Shown here: piece by piece, positions 15,441 to 23,471 of the stretch
How positions within the stretch are numbered: the first letter of the stretch is position 1
Layout of the letters: each line of letters opens with the position of its first letter
NCBI RefSeq assembly: GCF_021147775.1
Contig: NZ_JAGTPK010000007.1
Span: forward strand, 1-64,000
DNA from: Pseudomonas californiensis
GTDB lineage: Bacteria; Pseudomonadota; Gammaproteobacteria; Pseudomonadales; Pseudomonadaceae
Direction of reading: 5' to 3'
Length of the DNA stretch: 64,000 nucleotides
Program-made: the position numbers and the translations under genes
The notes under the pieces: generated by a model
What the model was told of the DNA's origin: nothing
Seen by the model: only the letters and a program-made list of their open reading frames with translations
The model's database searches: none

Positions 15441-17464
15441 CCGCTCACCGCCATGCCGACCATGCTTTCCAGTTCAAGCGGGGTCATCGGCTTGTCGTTC
15501 TTGATGGTCAGGTTTTCCACATGGATGCCTTGTTGCGTCTGATTGTTGGTGGTGTTCTGGATCGAGCGCAGCAAGCCGCCTGCCGGTACCGCGTTCGGGC
15601 GCAGCGGCGAGATGCTGGCGGTGTTAGCGCTGATACGTTCGCGGGTCTGGTCGGCCTGCTCGCCCAGGGAAGGGACGCTGACCAGCTGCGGGACTTGCGG
15701 CGCGTTCACCAGGGGCACGGAGATGCCGGGCAGCTCCGGCGCCTTTGGCATGTCGCCAAACGATGCGTCGATCTGCACGCCCGGGATTTTGTTCAGCATC
15801 TCGATCAGGCCGCTGATCGCGTCCCGGAAAATCGAAACGATGCCGTCCCACGCTGCGCTGGCCAGGCCGGTCCACCCACCAATGGTGCCGAACCAGTCCG
15901 ACAGCGCCTGCAGCTGCCCCGCGATCCACTGGAAGGCAGCGGTATTCATCAGGGCACCGGTCCATTCGTCCCAGTAGATGATGGCGGCAGCGACCGCCAC
16001 GCCAAGGGCAAGGATGCCAGCGACGATCAGCAGAACCGGGTTGGCCAACATGGCGGCGTTAACCAGCCAGATCGCGCCTTGCCAGAGCATCATGCCGACC
16101 CGGACCATCCCCATCCAGGTGTACAGGGCGACCAGGCCGACGACAAATGCAGTGACCATAACCGTGTGGAACAGAAACATGGCGATCGAGCGGAAACCGG
16201 TCCAGGTCAGCAACTTCCAGATCGTTATCATCGACAGCCAGACCATTTTGCTCATGCCCACGATCAGGGTCATGGCGGACATAGCAGCGATCAGACCGAA
16301 CACCACCAGCGTGGTGATGCCGATAACCCGGGTGATGTTGGGGAACATCTGGGACCAGCGGGTCAGCGTCGACGCGATGGCCATCAGCTTTTCCATCAGC
16401 GGGGTCAGAATCGGAATCAGCGCCTGGCCGAACGAGATACGCAGGGCCTGCACGGCGGCGCCGAACTGCTGCCACGGGTCGACCATCGCTTGGGCCATCT
16501 TCTCGGCTGACTCGAGTCCGCGGACTTTACCCAGCTCCGTGATCCCGTGTTTCAGTCGGTCGGTGTCCTTGGCCAGGGCGCCGATCACTTGGGCACCTTC
16601 CCCGCCGAATGCGGCCAGCAGCTTGGTGTTCGCCGATGCGGTGGTGAGGTCGCCTAATTTGCCTTCCAGCTTGGCGAGCACGTCCATGATCGGCAGCATG
16701 TTGCCCTTGGCGTCGGTCAGCTTGACGCCCAGGGTCTTGGCGCCATTGCCGGCGTTCTCGAAAAACGCTTTCAGGCGCCCGCCGGCATCGCCGCCTTCCA
16801 TGGTGCTGCTGAGCGTGCCGATCACCGCGAACTGCTCTGCGATGCTCATTCCGGAAGACGTCGCAATGGCGCCCACTTCCTTAAAAGCATCCTTGAGCTG
16901 CGCGCCGTCAGTCCGGAACAGCTTCACGACCGTGGCGGTTTGGCCGCCCAGTTGCTCGACCCATTTTTGCTTGCCCATCGCGTCGGCGCCGGACTTGAAC
17001 ACGTTGTACATGGTGCCGACGTACTGCCCCATGGTCTCGGCGTCAGATTTAGTCGCTTTGGCCAACAGGTTGCTGGTGTTGGTGAAGGTGGCCAGCTGGT
17101 CGCCGGCCAGGCCTTTGATTGCCCCGCTGATGCTGTAGGCCGATTCCACAAACTCGGCCGCACTGGTGGCGTACTGGACAGAGAACGCCAAGGCCTTCTT
17201 GTTCAGTGCGTCCAAAGCGTCCCCCGCTACATCGAGCGATCGCACCTGGCCCAGGGCACGGTTCATCTCAAGCGCCGGTTCCAGGGACTCGGTAATGCCC
17301 TTTGCCGAGCCGATTAAGCCGCCCAGGCCTAAGCCCATCTGCTTGATGTTGGCTTCACCTGCAGCAGCCAGGTCGGAAAAGGTGGTTTTCACCTTGCCCA
17401 ACGGCGCGCTGACCTTATCGGTCAGGCTGAGAATGAAAGCAAGGCGGGCGGAGCGATCGGCCAT
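15437..17464 (-). CDS. Phage tail tape measure protein
   Basis: 675 aa. The first 350 residues are of the TP901-type tape measure family (SLTDKVSAPLGKVKTTFSDL, TSNLLAKATKSDAETMGQ). Then come several hydrophobic segments between about residues 370 and 500, which is usual for the part that enters the host membrane. The C-terminal part is Pro-rich. It sets tail length and is ejected first. The start lies 7 bases after the stop of the frameshifted tail chaperone. Confidence 0.85.
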   Translation of the reverse strand: MADRSARLAFILSLTDKVSAPLGKVKTTFSDLAAAGEANIKQMGLGLGGLIGSAKGITESLEPALEMNRALGQVRSLDVAGDALDALNKKALAFSVQYATSAAEFVESAYSISGAIKGLAGDQLATFTNTSNLLAKATKSDAETMGQYVGTMYNVFKSGADAMGKQKWVEQLGGQTATVVKLFRTDGAQLKDAFKEVGAIATSSGMSIAEQFAVIGTLSSTMEGGDAGGRLKAFFENAGNGAKTLGVKLTDAKGNMLPIMDVLAKLEGKLGDLTTASANTKLLAAFGGEGAQVIGALAKDTDRLKHGITELGKVRGLESAEKMAQAMVDPWQQFGAAVQALRISFGQALIPILTPLMEKLMAIASTLTRWSQMFPNITRVIGITTLVVFGLIAAMSAMTLIVGMSKMVWLSMITIWKLLTWTGFRSIAMFLFHTVMVTAFVVGLVALYTWMGMVRVGMMLWQGAIWLVNAAMLANPVLLIVAGILALGVAVAAAIIYWDEWTGALMNTAAFQWIAGQLQALSDWFGTIGGWTGLASAAWDGIVSIFRDAISGLIEMLNKIPGVQIDASFGDMPKAPELPGISVPLVNAPQVPQLVSVPSLGEQADQTRERISANTASISPLRPNAVPAGGLLRSIQNTTNNQTQQGIHVENLTIKNDKPMTPLELESMVGMAVSG

Positions 17465-17470
17465 TAAGGG

Positions 17471-17937
17471 TTATCCGTTCAGTGCGTGAGCGATGCCGTT
17501 AGCGACGGCGATTTCCATGCGGCGCCAGTGCTCGTCCTCCAGCCATTTGGCTGTGCCCATGTTTTCAATGGTGAGGTCGGTACCGGGGAGCCAGCGGGCA
17601 GTCAGTGCGATCAACTGCCCCAGGCCGTCCTCGGTCAGGCTGTCAGCGTGGCCAAGGGCTTTTTTACGAGGACTTCAAGCTTCGGCGAGTACTCCTCCAG
17701 CAGTGCGCCCGCCAGCTCCATGACCGTGACTGGATTGACCAGGTACGGTTTCAGCGCTGCGCGCTGGTCCTGATGCACGGTGTTGACCAGCAGGTTGTTG
17801 GCCGGCGCGACCTTGTTCGCCTGGGTGGTCGAGTTGAAGTACTTCGTCACCACCTGTGGATCGAGCTTGAAGGTGAAGTCGAGGTCGCCGATTTCCAGGG
17901 TGATTTCGCGTACAGATTCGTTGTTTACGTCAGTCAT
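17471..17937 (-). CDS. Tail assembly chaperone, -1 frameshift product (E+E'-type)
   Basis: If ribosomes slip one base back at A AAA AAG (17659-17665), the 100-aa protein is extended in the overlapping frame to 155 aa: 93 residues from the first frame and 62 from the second, ending at the TAA at 17471-17473. The second frame has no start codon of its own near the slip site and reads sensibly (LTARWLPGTDLTIENMG). Longer and shorter forms made by such a slip are a general feature of tail assembly chaperones located just before the tape measure gene (lambda G/GT, P2 E/E'). Confidence 0.7.
17635..17937 (-). CDS. Phage tail assembly chaperone, unshifted product
   Basis: 100 aa from the ATG at 17937; an upstream GTG-type extension to 17991 is not supported. 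The N-terminus (VREITLEIGDLDFTFKLD) and overall size fit the phage tail assembly chaperone group. It binds the tape measure protein during tail assembly. It directly precedes the tape measure gene except for the frameshift extension. It is separated from the Rz gene upstream by 26 bases. Confidence 0.75.
   Translation of the reverse strand: MTDVNNESVREITLEIGDLDFTFKLDPQVVTKYFNSTTQANKVAPANNLLVNTVHQDQRAALKPYLVNPVTVMELAGALLEEYSPKLEVLVKKPLATLTA
17659..17665 (-). promoter_or_regulatory. Programmed -1 ribosomal frameshift site A AAA AAG
   Basis: On the minus strand the heptamer falls in the correct phase (GTA AAA AAG, codons 91-93 of the 100-aa gene). A AAA AAG is the most efficient slippery sequence in bacteria, as in dnaX. 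It lies eight codons before the normal stop, and the -1 frame stays open for 62 codons beyond it. Confidence 0.75.
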
Positions 17938-17963
17938 GGTGATTTCCGTTGGTTTGAAGTGAT

Positions 17964-18449
17964 TCAGGGTTGTGCCGGCGTGCGCATGCACACCTGGCGG
18001 ATATGGTCCTGCAGGCCGAGCGTCATTTTTCGGCTGAGGGTAAGCTCGTCGCGGAGGGTGAAATAATCCGATCGAGCGTCTGCAGCGAGTTCGGCGGATC
18101 CTGCATCAGCCACGCGGCCGGTGCCGGGCTGGGCTCGCACAACGGGGGCGGCGCAGGTGGCGCGGACGAGCAGCCGCTTATCGCCGCCGTCAACATCACG
18201 GCGCAAAATCGCGTTTTCAGCGCGTTCATGGTTCAGTTCCTCGGTGCGTTGCTGGTCGATCTGGTCGCGAGCGGCAAGCATTTCGCTCTTGATGCGGGCG
18301 GTTTCGCGCAGGCTCTTGGCTTCGGTTGTGACGGTGTCCAGGGCGCGCAGCGCTGCGTCACGCTGATCGGCGACGTGATCAAGCCAGATCCACCCGAGAA
18401 GGCCGACAAGCAAGAGCATCAGGACGAGTCGTAGCGGGCTGATTGTCAT
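17964..18449 (-). CDS. Inner-membrane spanin subunit (Rz-like)
   Basis: 161 aa from the ATG at 18449, overlapping the endolysin stop by four bases. One N-terminal membrane helix (LVLMLLLVGLLGWIWLDHV, about residues 8-26) is followed by a long coiled-coil periplasmic part rich in Arg and Glu. With the Rz1-like lipoprotein nested inside it, it would form the spanin that fuses inner and outer membranes at the end of lysis. Confidence 0.8.
   Translation of the reverse strand: MTISPLRLVLMLLLVGLLGWIWLDHVADQRDAALRALDTVTTEAKSLRETARIKSEMLAARDQIDQQRTEELNHERAENAILRRDVDGGDKRLLVRATCAAPVVRAQPGTGRVADAGSAELAADARSDYFTLRDELTLSRKMTLGLQDHIRQVCMRTPAQP
18023..18229 (-). CDS. Outer-membrane spanin lipoprotein (Rz1-like), nested in Rz
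   Basis: 68 aa, read in another frame entirely within the Rz gene. It has a signal peptide with lipobox AISGC (Cys at residue 20) and a proline-rich mature part (APPAPPPLCEPSPAPAA), the hallmark of Rz1 proteins. The nested layout is the classical Rz/Rz1 arrangement. Confidence 0.8.
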   Translation of the reverse strand: MNALKTRFCAVMLTAAISGCSSAPPAPPPLCEPSPAPAAWLMQDPPNSLQTLDRIISPSATSLPSAEK

Positions 18450-18970
18450 TTCAGGCACAGCTCCATTTCTGCGATCCGGCGGTTGTGCAGCCCCTGGACG
18501 AACTGCTTGCGACCGTTGCTTAACGTCACGAAGGCCCAGACTGGCGAACCGTCCGGCGCGTAGGCCAGCGCCCTGCACCCTTCAGCGATGCGGCCGGCGT
18601 TGATCAGGCCCACGGCCCGACTGGCGCACGTGCTCAGCGTCCCAAAGTTGTGGCCATGGCTGCTCAGCGCATCAAAGGTGTTCTGCCCGATCGCCTGATT
18701 CGTCAGGCAATCCGCCAGTGCAAGCTGCCCTTTCGAAACCACAAGGCTTTCCACCTCGGCACAGCGAGCGTCGGACCAGTAGTCACCCACCACGACCGGT
18801 ACCGGACTGGTGTAACGGGTGATGCCCTTGCATACGGTCGGCAGACCACGGGCCAACTGGTCCGGGTAAACAATGTTCCGGCCGTTTCCTTCCCACTTGC
18901 CCAGGAACGCGGTGAACGTGCTGCTGGCCAGCAGCAGCGCGCCGACAGCGATCTTGTTACGCAGGCTCAT
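18446..18970 (-). CDS. Endolysin with signal-anchor, lysozyme (GH24) type
   Basis: 174 aa from the ATG at 18970. A weakly hydrophobic N-terminal segment (IAVGALLLASSTFTAFLG) precedes the catalytic part, as in SAR endolysins of phage P21 that are exported by Sec and released by membrane depolarisation. E27 in WEG, D37 in YPD and T45 in PTVCKG match the Glu-Asp-Thr triad of T4/P21 lysozymes. It cleaves the glycan of peptidoglycan. It overlaps holin and Rz genes by four bases each. Confidence 0.8.
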   Translation of the reverse strand: MSLRNKIAVGALLLASSTFTAFLGKWEGNGRNIVYPDQLARGLPTVCKGITRYTSPVPVVVGDYWSDARCAEVESLVVSKGQLALADCLTNQAIGQNTFDALSSHGHNFGTLSTCASRAVGLINAGRIAEGCRALAYAPDGSPVWAFVTLSNGRKQFVQGLHNRRIAEMELCLK

Positions 18971-19173
18971 CCCTTGACCTTCCAATCGCGCAACATCTGG
19001 CGGTACTTGGGGATCAGGAGCAGGATCTGAAGCACCATGTAGAAGGCAGTCAGCATGTAGGCGACCGACGACCAATCAACGGCGCCGGTTGCTCCGGTAG
19101 CCGCCACGCCAATGGCTGGTGACGCTTTTACCAGTGCAATGGCGGTGTCCTGAGCAACCTGATTCGTGCTCAT
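18967..19173 (-). CDS. Holin or pinholin
   Basis: 68 aa from the ATG at 19173. One clear membrane segment (VAYMLTAFYMVLQILLLIP, about residues 36-56) and a weaker Ala/Gly-rich N-terminal one, with a basic C-terminus (KYRQMLRDWKVKG). Length, topology and position before the endolysin fit a holin; with a SAR endolysin it would more likely act as a pinholin. Confidence 0.75.
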   Translation of the reverse strand: MSTNQVAQDTAIALVKASPAIGVAATGATGAVDWSSVAYMLTAFYMVLQILLLIPKYRQMLRDWKVKG

Positions 19174-19382
19174 TTGCGAAGTCCTTTTTCGATAAGGGTC
19201 TGGCACGGGACGCACCGCGTGATTCCGCCCAGCGCCTGGCGCGCCAGCGGGATCGCGTTGTCACAGTCCGCGCAATGGGTGAGGCTGGGCCCGGTCGGCC
19301 GCGCCAGAGCCAACGCAGCGGCAATGGCCTGGTCACGTTGGCGCTGTTCAAGGGCCTGGGCACGGTCGAACGGGCAAACCAT
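19170..19382 (-). CDS. TraR/DksA-type zinc finger protein
   Basis: 70 aa with C37-x2-C40 and C57-x2-C60, the zinc finger of TraR/DksA proteins, preceded by a helix. TraR binds RNA polymerase in the secondary channel and mimics ppGpp with DksA. The phage version could alter host transcription late in infection. Such a gene is common between tail tube and lysis genes in Pseudomonas P2-like phages. Four-base overlap with the holin gene. Confidence 0.8.
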   Translation of the reverse strand: MVCPFDRAQALEQRQRDQAIAAALALARPTGPSLTHCADCDNAIPLARQALGGITRCVPCQTLIEKGLRK

Positions 19383-19834
19383 CAGGTCAGGTCCTCGATC
19401 TCACTGGCCGCCAGGTACGGAACGTCATCAATCTTGATAAAGTCCGGCGACGTAACATCGAACGGCAGCTTGACCGTGGATTTGGTAGCGCCCTTGGGGT
19501 CCAGGCTGAGCAGGCTGGAGATACGGACCTTGCAGCCGAACGCCTCGTACTTGATCTCGTCTTCACCGGCCTTGGCGTAGCAAACGATGTCGAACGGCTC
19601 CAGCTCACGGAAACTGCCGGCGGTCGCGGCCTGGTCCTTGATCAGCTTGAAGTTGACGATATCAACCTCGATCTCACCGGCCGCTGCCACGTCTCCGTCA
19701 ACGTGCCCATTGGGTACGCCCCGGGTTTGGGCGACAGCGGTGTTGTCGGTGATATCGAGGGTGAAGGCCTCGCAGTGAATCTTGGTGTCGCCCAGGGTGA
19801 TGTCGAAATTCTTACCGCCAATGCGCGCGCCCAT
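19382..19834 (-). CDS. Phage tail tube protein (DUF2597-like)
   Basis: 150 aa. The start MGARIGGKNFDITLGDTKIHCEAFTLDITDN is of the tube type seen in HP1/K139-like phages. It is transcribed right after the sheath gene, as tube genes are, and shares one base with the TraR-like gene's start region. It forms the inner tube of the contractile tail. Confidence 0.75.
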   Translation of the reverse strand: MGARIGGKNFDITLGDTKIHCEAFTLDITDNTAVAQTRGVPNGHVDGDVAAAGEIEVDIVNFKLIKDQAATAGSFRELEPFDIVCYAKAGEDEIKYEAFGCKVRISSLLSLDPKGATKSTVKLPFDVTSPDFIKIDDVPYLAASEIEDLT

Positions 19835-19837
19835 TGG

Positions 19838-20956
19838 TTACTCCGTTTCAGTCAGTGAAAGGTCCAGCGCCAAGTTGGCGGTGATATCTTTCGGGCAATT
19901 GAGGGGGCGTAGGGTCAGGTAGGCGACCACTGCGGTTTTGCTGGTCCAGGTCAGCGTGATGGAGTCCTTACCGGGCTGCTCGATCTCGCCCGGAAACACG
20001 TTGGCACCTACCTTGGTGGACTTGGCCATAGCGCGCAGCGGGGCCATCAGCGCCGTACGGTTTACTTCCATGCTGTTGGCCGAGCTGTTCAGGCGACGGT
20101 CACCGACGCGCTGAATCAGCAGCACACGAACGCGGCGAGCGGCCTTGTCCAGTACGCGCAGGTGCTCGATCACCTCAGCGTCGGAGCCCGGAGCAACCAG
20201 CATGTTGCCGTCGGCCCAGTACATGCCCGGGTAGCCGGCATAGGTCTGGGGCACGGACAACCGCGCAGCATCAAGCACGGCGCTGGTCGAGGACTGCCAA
20301 GGGATGCCGTCTTTGTCCACGGGCGTAGCGCCCAGGCCCAGCAGCGCGCCGGTGGCCACGCGCATTGGGGTGTCAGCGATACTGACGGCCGCGTTGGCCA
20401 GACGCCCGGCCAGAACGCCCAGGTTGTTGCCGTGCAGCTGTGGAACTGCAGTCACGCGATCGGCGACAAGGCCGCTGACCAGGTCACGCTGGGCCGTTTG
20501 ATACTCGGACCAGGTAGCGGTAGCGCTGTCGATGCCAGCAGTAGCCGCGATGATGAACAGGCGACGGCCGTAGGTGTTCTGCACCGATACGGCGGCGGCG
20601 TTCATGCTGGCCAGCTCTGCGGCCGTGGTCACCGGCTTGGTGATCACCGCTGCCTCTACGTCATAGCCATGCTGCTGGGCGTATGTAAACGCGGTCAGCC
20701 AGTCGCCATCGGCCGCGATCGGCATGGCCAGGGCGTTCCAACGATCGCCGCCGTTTGCCCGTGCGGCAATGATCTGGGTTTTAAGGTCGCTGGGCGGGAT
20801 GCCAAGCTGGACGTCCAGGTCGCTTTCGGTATTGAGAGCGATGACCTGGCCGATGTTTTTGGCGCTTGGCCCGATGAAGAGGAACAGACGTTCCACTTCG
20901 GTGGCGGTGCCTTGGCCAAGGTTCTGGTTATTGACTGAGACTCTGCCGAGTGCCAT
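19838..20956 (-). CDS. Phage tail sheath protein (DUF2586-like)
   Basis: 372 aa. It begins MALGRVSVNNQNLGQGTATEVERLFLFIG, typical of the short sheath proteins of HP1-like phages (DUF2586) that lack the extra outer domains of P2 gpFI. The C-terminal half holds the expected sheath core. It wraps the tube and contracts on infection. Confidence 0.8.
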   Translation of the reverse strand: MALGRVSVNNQNLGQGTATEVERLFLFIGPSAKNIGQVIALNTESDLDVQLGIPPSDLKTQIIAARANGGDRWNALAMPIAADGDWLTAFTYAQQHGYDVEAAVITKPVTTAAELASMNAAAVSVQNTYGRRLFIIAATAGIDSATATWSEYQTAQRDLVSGLVADRVTAVPQLHGNNLGVLAGRLANAAVSIADTPMRVATGALLGLGATPVDKDGIPWQSSTSAVLDAARLSVPQTYAGYPGMYWADGNMLVAPGSDAEVIEHLRVLDKAARRVRVLLIQRVGDRRLNSSANSMEVNRTALMAPLRAMAKSTKVGANVFPGEIEQPGKDSITLTWTSKTAVVAYLTLRPLNCPKDITANLALDLSLTETE

Positions 20957-20965
20957 GGAATGCCT

Positions 20966-21646
20966 CTATCGCGGGGATGTGAGTGTTTGGCGCAGCACCA
21001 GGTTGACCAGTTGGCTGGTCTCGCTGGGGCTCGCGCCCAGGAATTGGCGGGCAGGCAACTGGATATTCCAAGCCTGCTTACCGGTTGAGGCTTTGTGTTC
21101 GGTGTCCAGCACGCGGATCAACAGACCGGCTTTGGTGTATTCCAGGTTTTGCTGAATCCAGGCAATGCTGGGCTTAGAAGGCTTTTTCTTCCCGGGCAGG
21201 CGGATCCGGTAGTTGAGCTGACGCAGGCGTTTGGCCTGTTTTTCAGTAGCCGCGGTGCCGGGCGGAACCTTGATCCGCTCGCGCATTTGGTGCGCAGTGA
21301 CACGTTCACTGCCGCCGTTGTTCTGCTGAGCAGCGACGTACCGGGTCAGGCGATTGCGCCAGCCCAGTTCGGCCTCTTGGTCGCTCAATTTCACGACATC
21401 GAGCAGCTTCGCCAGGCCGCTCTCCATTTTCTTTTTCGACTTGCTCTGGCTTTTACGGGGCGCGAATGGCGAGCCGTCCAGGTTCTCCTGGTTGCGCACG
21501 CGGCCACGGCTGAGACTGCGCACACGTTTGCTGACGTTGTTCAGCAGACGCCGGCGTTTCACCGGTGGCAGCTCCAATAGGGCCAACAGATCCTGGGCAC
21601 CCAGTAGCCCGCGAATGTCGATGCTGAGCGGGCTAGAGGCTGTCAT
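20966..21646 (-). CDS. Phage virion morphogenesis / tail completion protein (gpS-like)
   Basis: 226 aa from the ATG at 21646 (overlapping gpR by 14 bases). Very basic, with the conserved FAPRK and the RRLLNNVSKRVRS start of the virion morphogenesis family. It completes the tail so it can join the head. Next to gpR and before sheath, as expected in this phage group. Confidence 0.75.
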   Translation of the reverse strand: MTASSPLSIDIRGLLGAQDLLALLELPPVKRRRLLNNVSKRVRSLSRGRVRNQENLDGSPFAPRKSQSKSKKKMESGLAKLLDVVKLSDQEAELGWRNRLTRYVAAQQNNGGSERVTAHQMRERIKVPPGTAATEKQAKRLRQLNYRIRLPGKKKPSKPSIAWIQQNLEYTKAGLLIRVLDTEHKASTGKQAWNIQLPARQFLGASPSETSQLVNLVLRQTLTSPR

Positions 21647-22079
21647 TGCGTACCACCTCGCCGCTCTCGGCGACCCACAGCTCAAACGGGACTGCTGACC
21701 AGCGCTTGCCGTAAACCTCGATCTCGCCGGTAGGATCCTCGGCCAGGTACTGCGGCTCGCTGAACTGCAGGGTCAAATCGACGTCGGCCAGGTCGTCATC
21801 GAGGATGTCAATAGCAAAGACCGGCTGCGCCAGGTCCTCGCGATCTTCGTCATTCGCTTCCAGCCAACTACCCACCAGCGCAATCAGTCGCGCAGGGCTA
21901 TCGGTGAAACGCTCAAAGGAGATCGTCGCGGTGTAGTTCAGGTCGCCCATGTACATGCCCTTTTCGTCGGGCTTCCATATCAGGTCGACCTGCACCTGGT
22001 CGGTCCAGCTGTCGAGCTGCTCGGTGGCCACCAGCTGGCGTTCGATGAGGTAGGCGGTCAGCGCCTTCAACTTGATCAC
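21633..22079 (-). CDS. Phage tail completion protein (gpR-like)
   Basis: 148 aa. MIKLKALTAYLIERQLV at the start and the acidic, strand-rich body match P2 gpR in length and type. Four-base overlap with the head completion gene. Works with gpS at the end of tail assembly. Confidence 0.75.
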   Translation of the reverse strand: MIKLKALTAYLIERQLVATEQLDSWTDQVQVDLIWKPDEKGMYMGDLNYTATISFERFTDSPARLIALVGSWLEANDEDREDLAQPVFAIDILDDDLADVDLTLQFSEPQYLAEDPTGEIEVYGKRWSAVPFELWVAESGEVVRNDSL

Positions 22080-22540
22080 AACAGTGCCGCCGTGATGCGG
22101 CCACGGCCTTGCAGCGAACGCACAGCGGCCTGGCTGAAGGCGAGGAAGGTTTCTGACCGCTCCGGCAGTTCCTTGCCCGTGTTCTCGGCGCTCTCACGAC
22201 GAGTTACGGTGGCGAACTGGGTCAGCAGGCTGGCTTTGGCACGGGTGTAGACGGCGCGCTTGTACAAAGCCGCTTGATAGGTGCGCTCCGGCAGGACGGT
22301 GGTGTCTGCAGACTCAACGCATGACACTCCAGCGCCCTGCCATTGCGCTTTTTTCTTAGCCAGATCGGTGTTCACTTCGATCATGGCGTTGGTCAGCTCA
22401 GCAACCAGCATGTCGACTAGGTACTCCGCCGGTAGGCGGGACGCCTTCTGGAATTCAGACACAGAGAGGTCCGGCCAAAAGCCGTCGTTCTCGATCGCCT
22501 GATCCACAAAGGTGGTGGGTTTACCTGAAAAGCCGCTCAT
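22076..22540 (-). CDS. Phage head completion protein (gpL-like)
   Basis: 154 aa from the ATG at 22540. The MSGF start and FWPDLSVSEFQKASRLP with the following helical region fit P2 gpL, which closes the packaged head at the portal. Longer in-frame starts (22594, 22810) run towards or over the terminase gene and lack support. A gap of 100 bases to the gpM stop is left. Confidence 0.75.
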   Translation of the reverse strand: MSGFSGKPTTFVDQAIENDGFWPDLSVSEFQKASRLPAEYLVDMLVAELTNAMIEVNTDLAKKKAQWQGAGVSCVESADTTVLPERTYQAALYKRAVYTRAKASLLTQFATVTRRESAENTGKELPERSETFLAFSQAAVRSLQGRGRITAALL

Positions 22541-22640
22541 TGCTGGACGCTCAAATAGGGCAGGTAGCCGCTTCAGGCGATGCCGGACGGTCATAAATGA
22601 CTTGGCTTGCCTTGGCAGTTCCCTGCGGGGGGTGAGTCGG

Positions 22641-23471
22641 TTAGTCGGTAGCAGCGGTCTCGCTGCTGTCGGTGTTGTCGGTGTTGTCGCCCGATCCGCT
22701 GACAGAATCCTGTTCATCCGCGACCGGCAGAACCTCATCCAGCCGTGTCGAGATATAGTCAGTCGATCCAGATGCCTGGGCTTTGAGCAGCGCTTTGCGG
22801 GCTCCGGCAAGGCGAGTGCCTACACCGATGCTTTCGTACAGGGCTTCGGCGCGCTCGAAATGCACGATCGCGGCGGTCCAGTCACGGCGGTCCATCGCCA
22901 GGAGGCCCAATTGCTTGTGATAGCGGGCGGGGATCCGTTCGAACAACTTCCACTCGCCATCAACCAGGTGCAGCAAGTTGGAGACGTAGGGTTCCGGACT
23001 GCGCTTGGCCTTGTATTCGGCTTCCGCCCAGTCGATCACCTCGTCCGCCACAAACGTTTGAATGTTGCGGTTGAATCGCTCGGGCAGCTTCTGGTCCTGG
23101 CCCATGGCAAAGTCAGCTAGCTCCAGGCCCTTGGTGAGCTGCACGGTGTCGAACAGCCAGATCAGCACGTAGACGAGCACCGGATTAGCGAAGTTGAGCC
23201 CCGACTCACGGTAGCGCTTCACGTAGTCCAGGTACTTGGGCAGCAGCTCGTCACGCTTGAGCAGCTGCCGCTGTTCGCGGCTGTCGATCGCGGCGATACG
23301 GTCCAGATCTACCTGCAGGCTTTGCTCCATCAGCTTGAGGTGCTTCTGGGCATTTGCCGGGCTGGCCAGCGCGGTGTCAGCGGAATATGCCTTCGGAGTG
23401 GCACCGGCGACGGCAACTACGGCCACGCCCTGGGCGAGAACGCGGCGCTTGTGCGCCAGTGCCAGGCTCAC
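22641..23471 (-). CDS. Terminase small subunit, endonuclease (gpM-like)
   Basis: 276 aa. The sequence around KHLKLMEQSLQVDLDRI, DELLPKYLDYVKRY and NPVLVYVLIWLFD is the conserved core of P2 gpM, which binds and cuts cos DNA. It ends with an Asp/Ser/Thr-rich tail (about 25 residues). Four-base overlap with the capsid gene. Confidence 0.85.
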   Translation of the reverse strand: MSLALAHKRRVLAQGVAVVAVAGATPKAYSADTALASPANAQKHLKLMEQSLQVDLDRIAAIDSREQRQLLKRDELLPKYLDYVKRYRESGLNFANPVLVYVLIWLFDTVQLTKGLELADFAMGQDQKLPERFNRNIQTFVADEVIDWAEAEYKAKRSPEPYVSNLLHLVDGEWKLFERIPARYHKQLGLLAMDRRDWTAAIVHFERAEALYESIGVGTRLAGARKALLKAQASGSTDYISTRLDEVLPVADEQDSVSGSGDNTDNTDSSETAATD

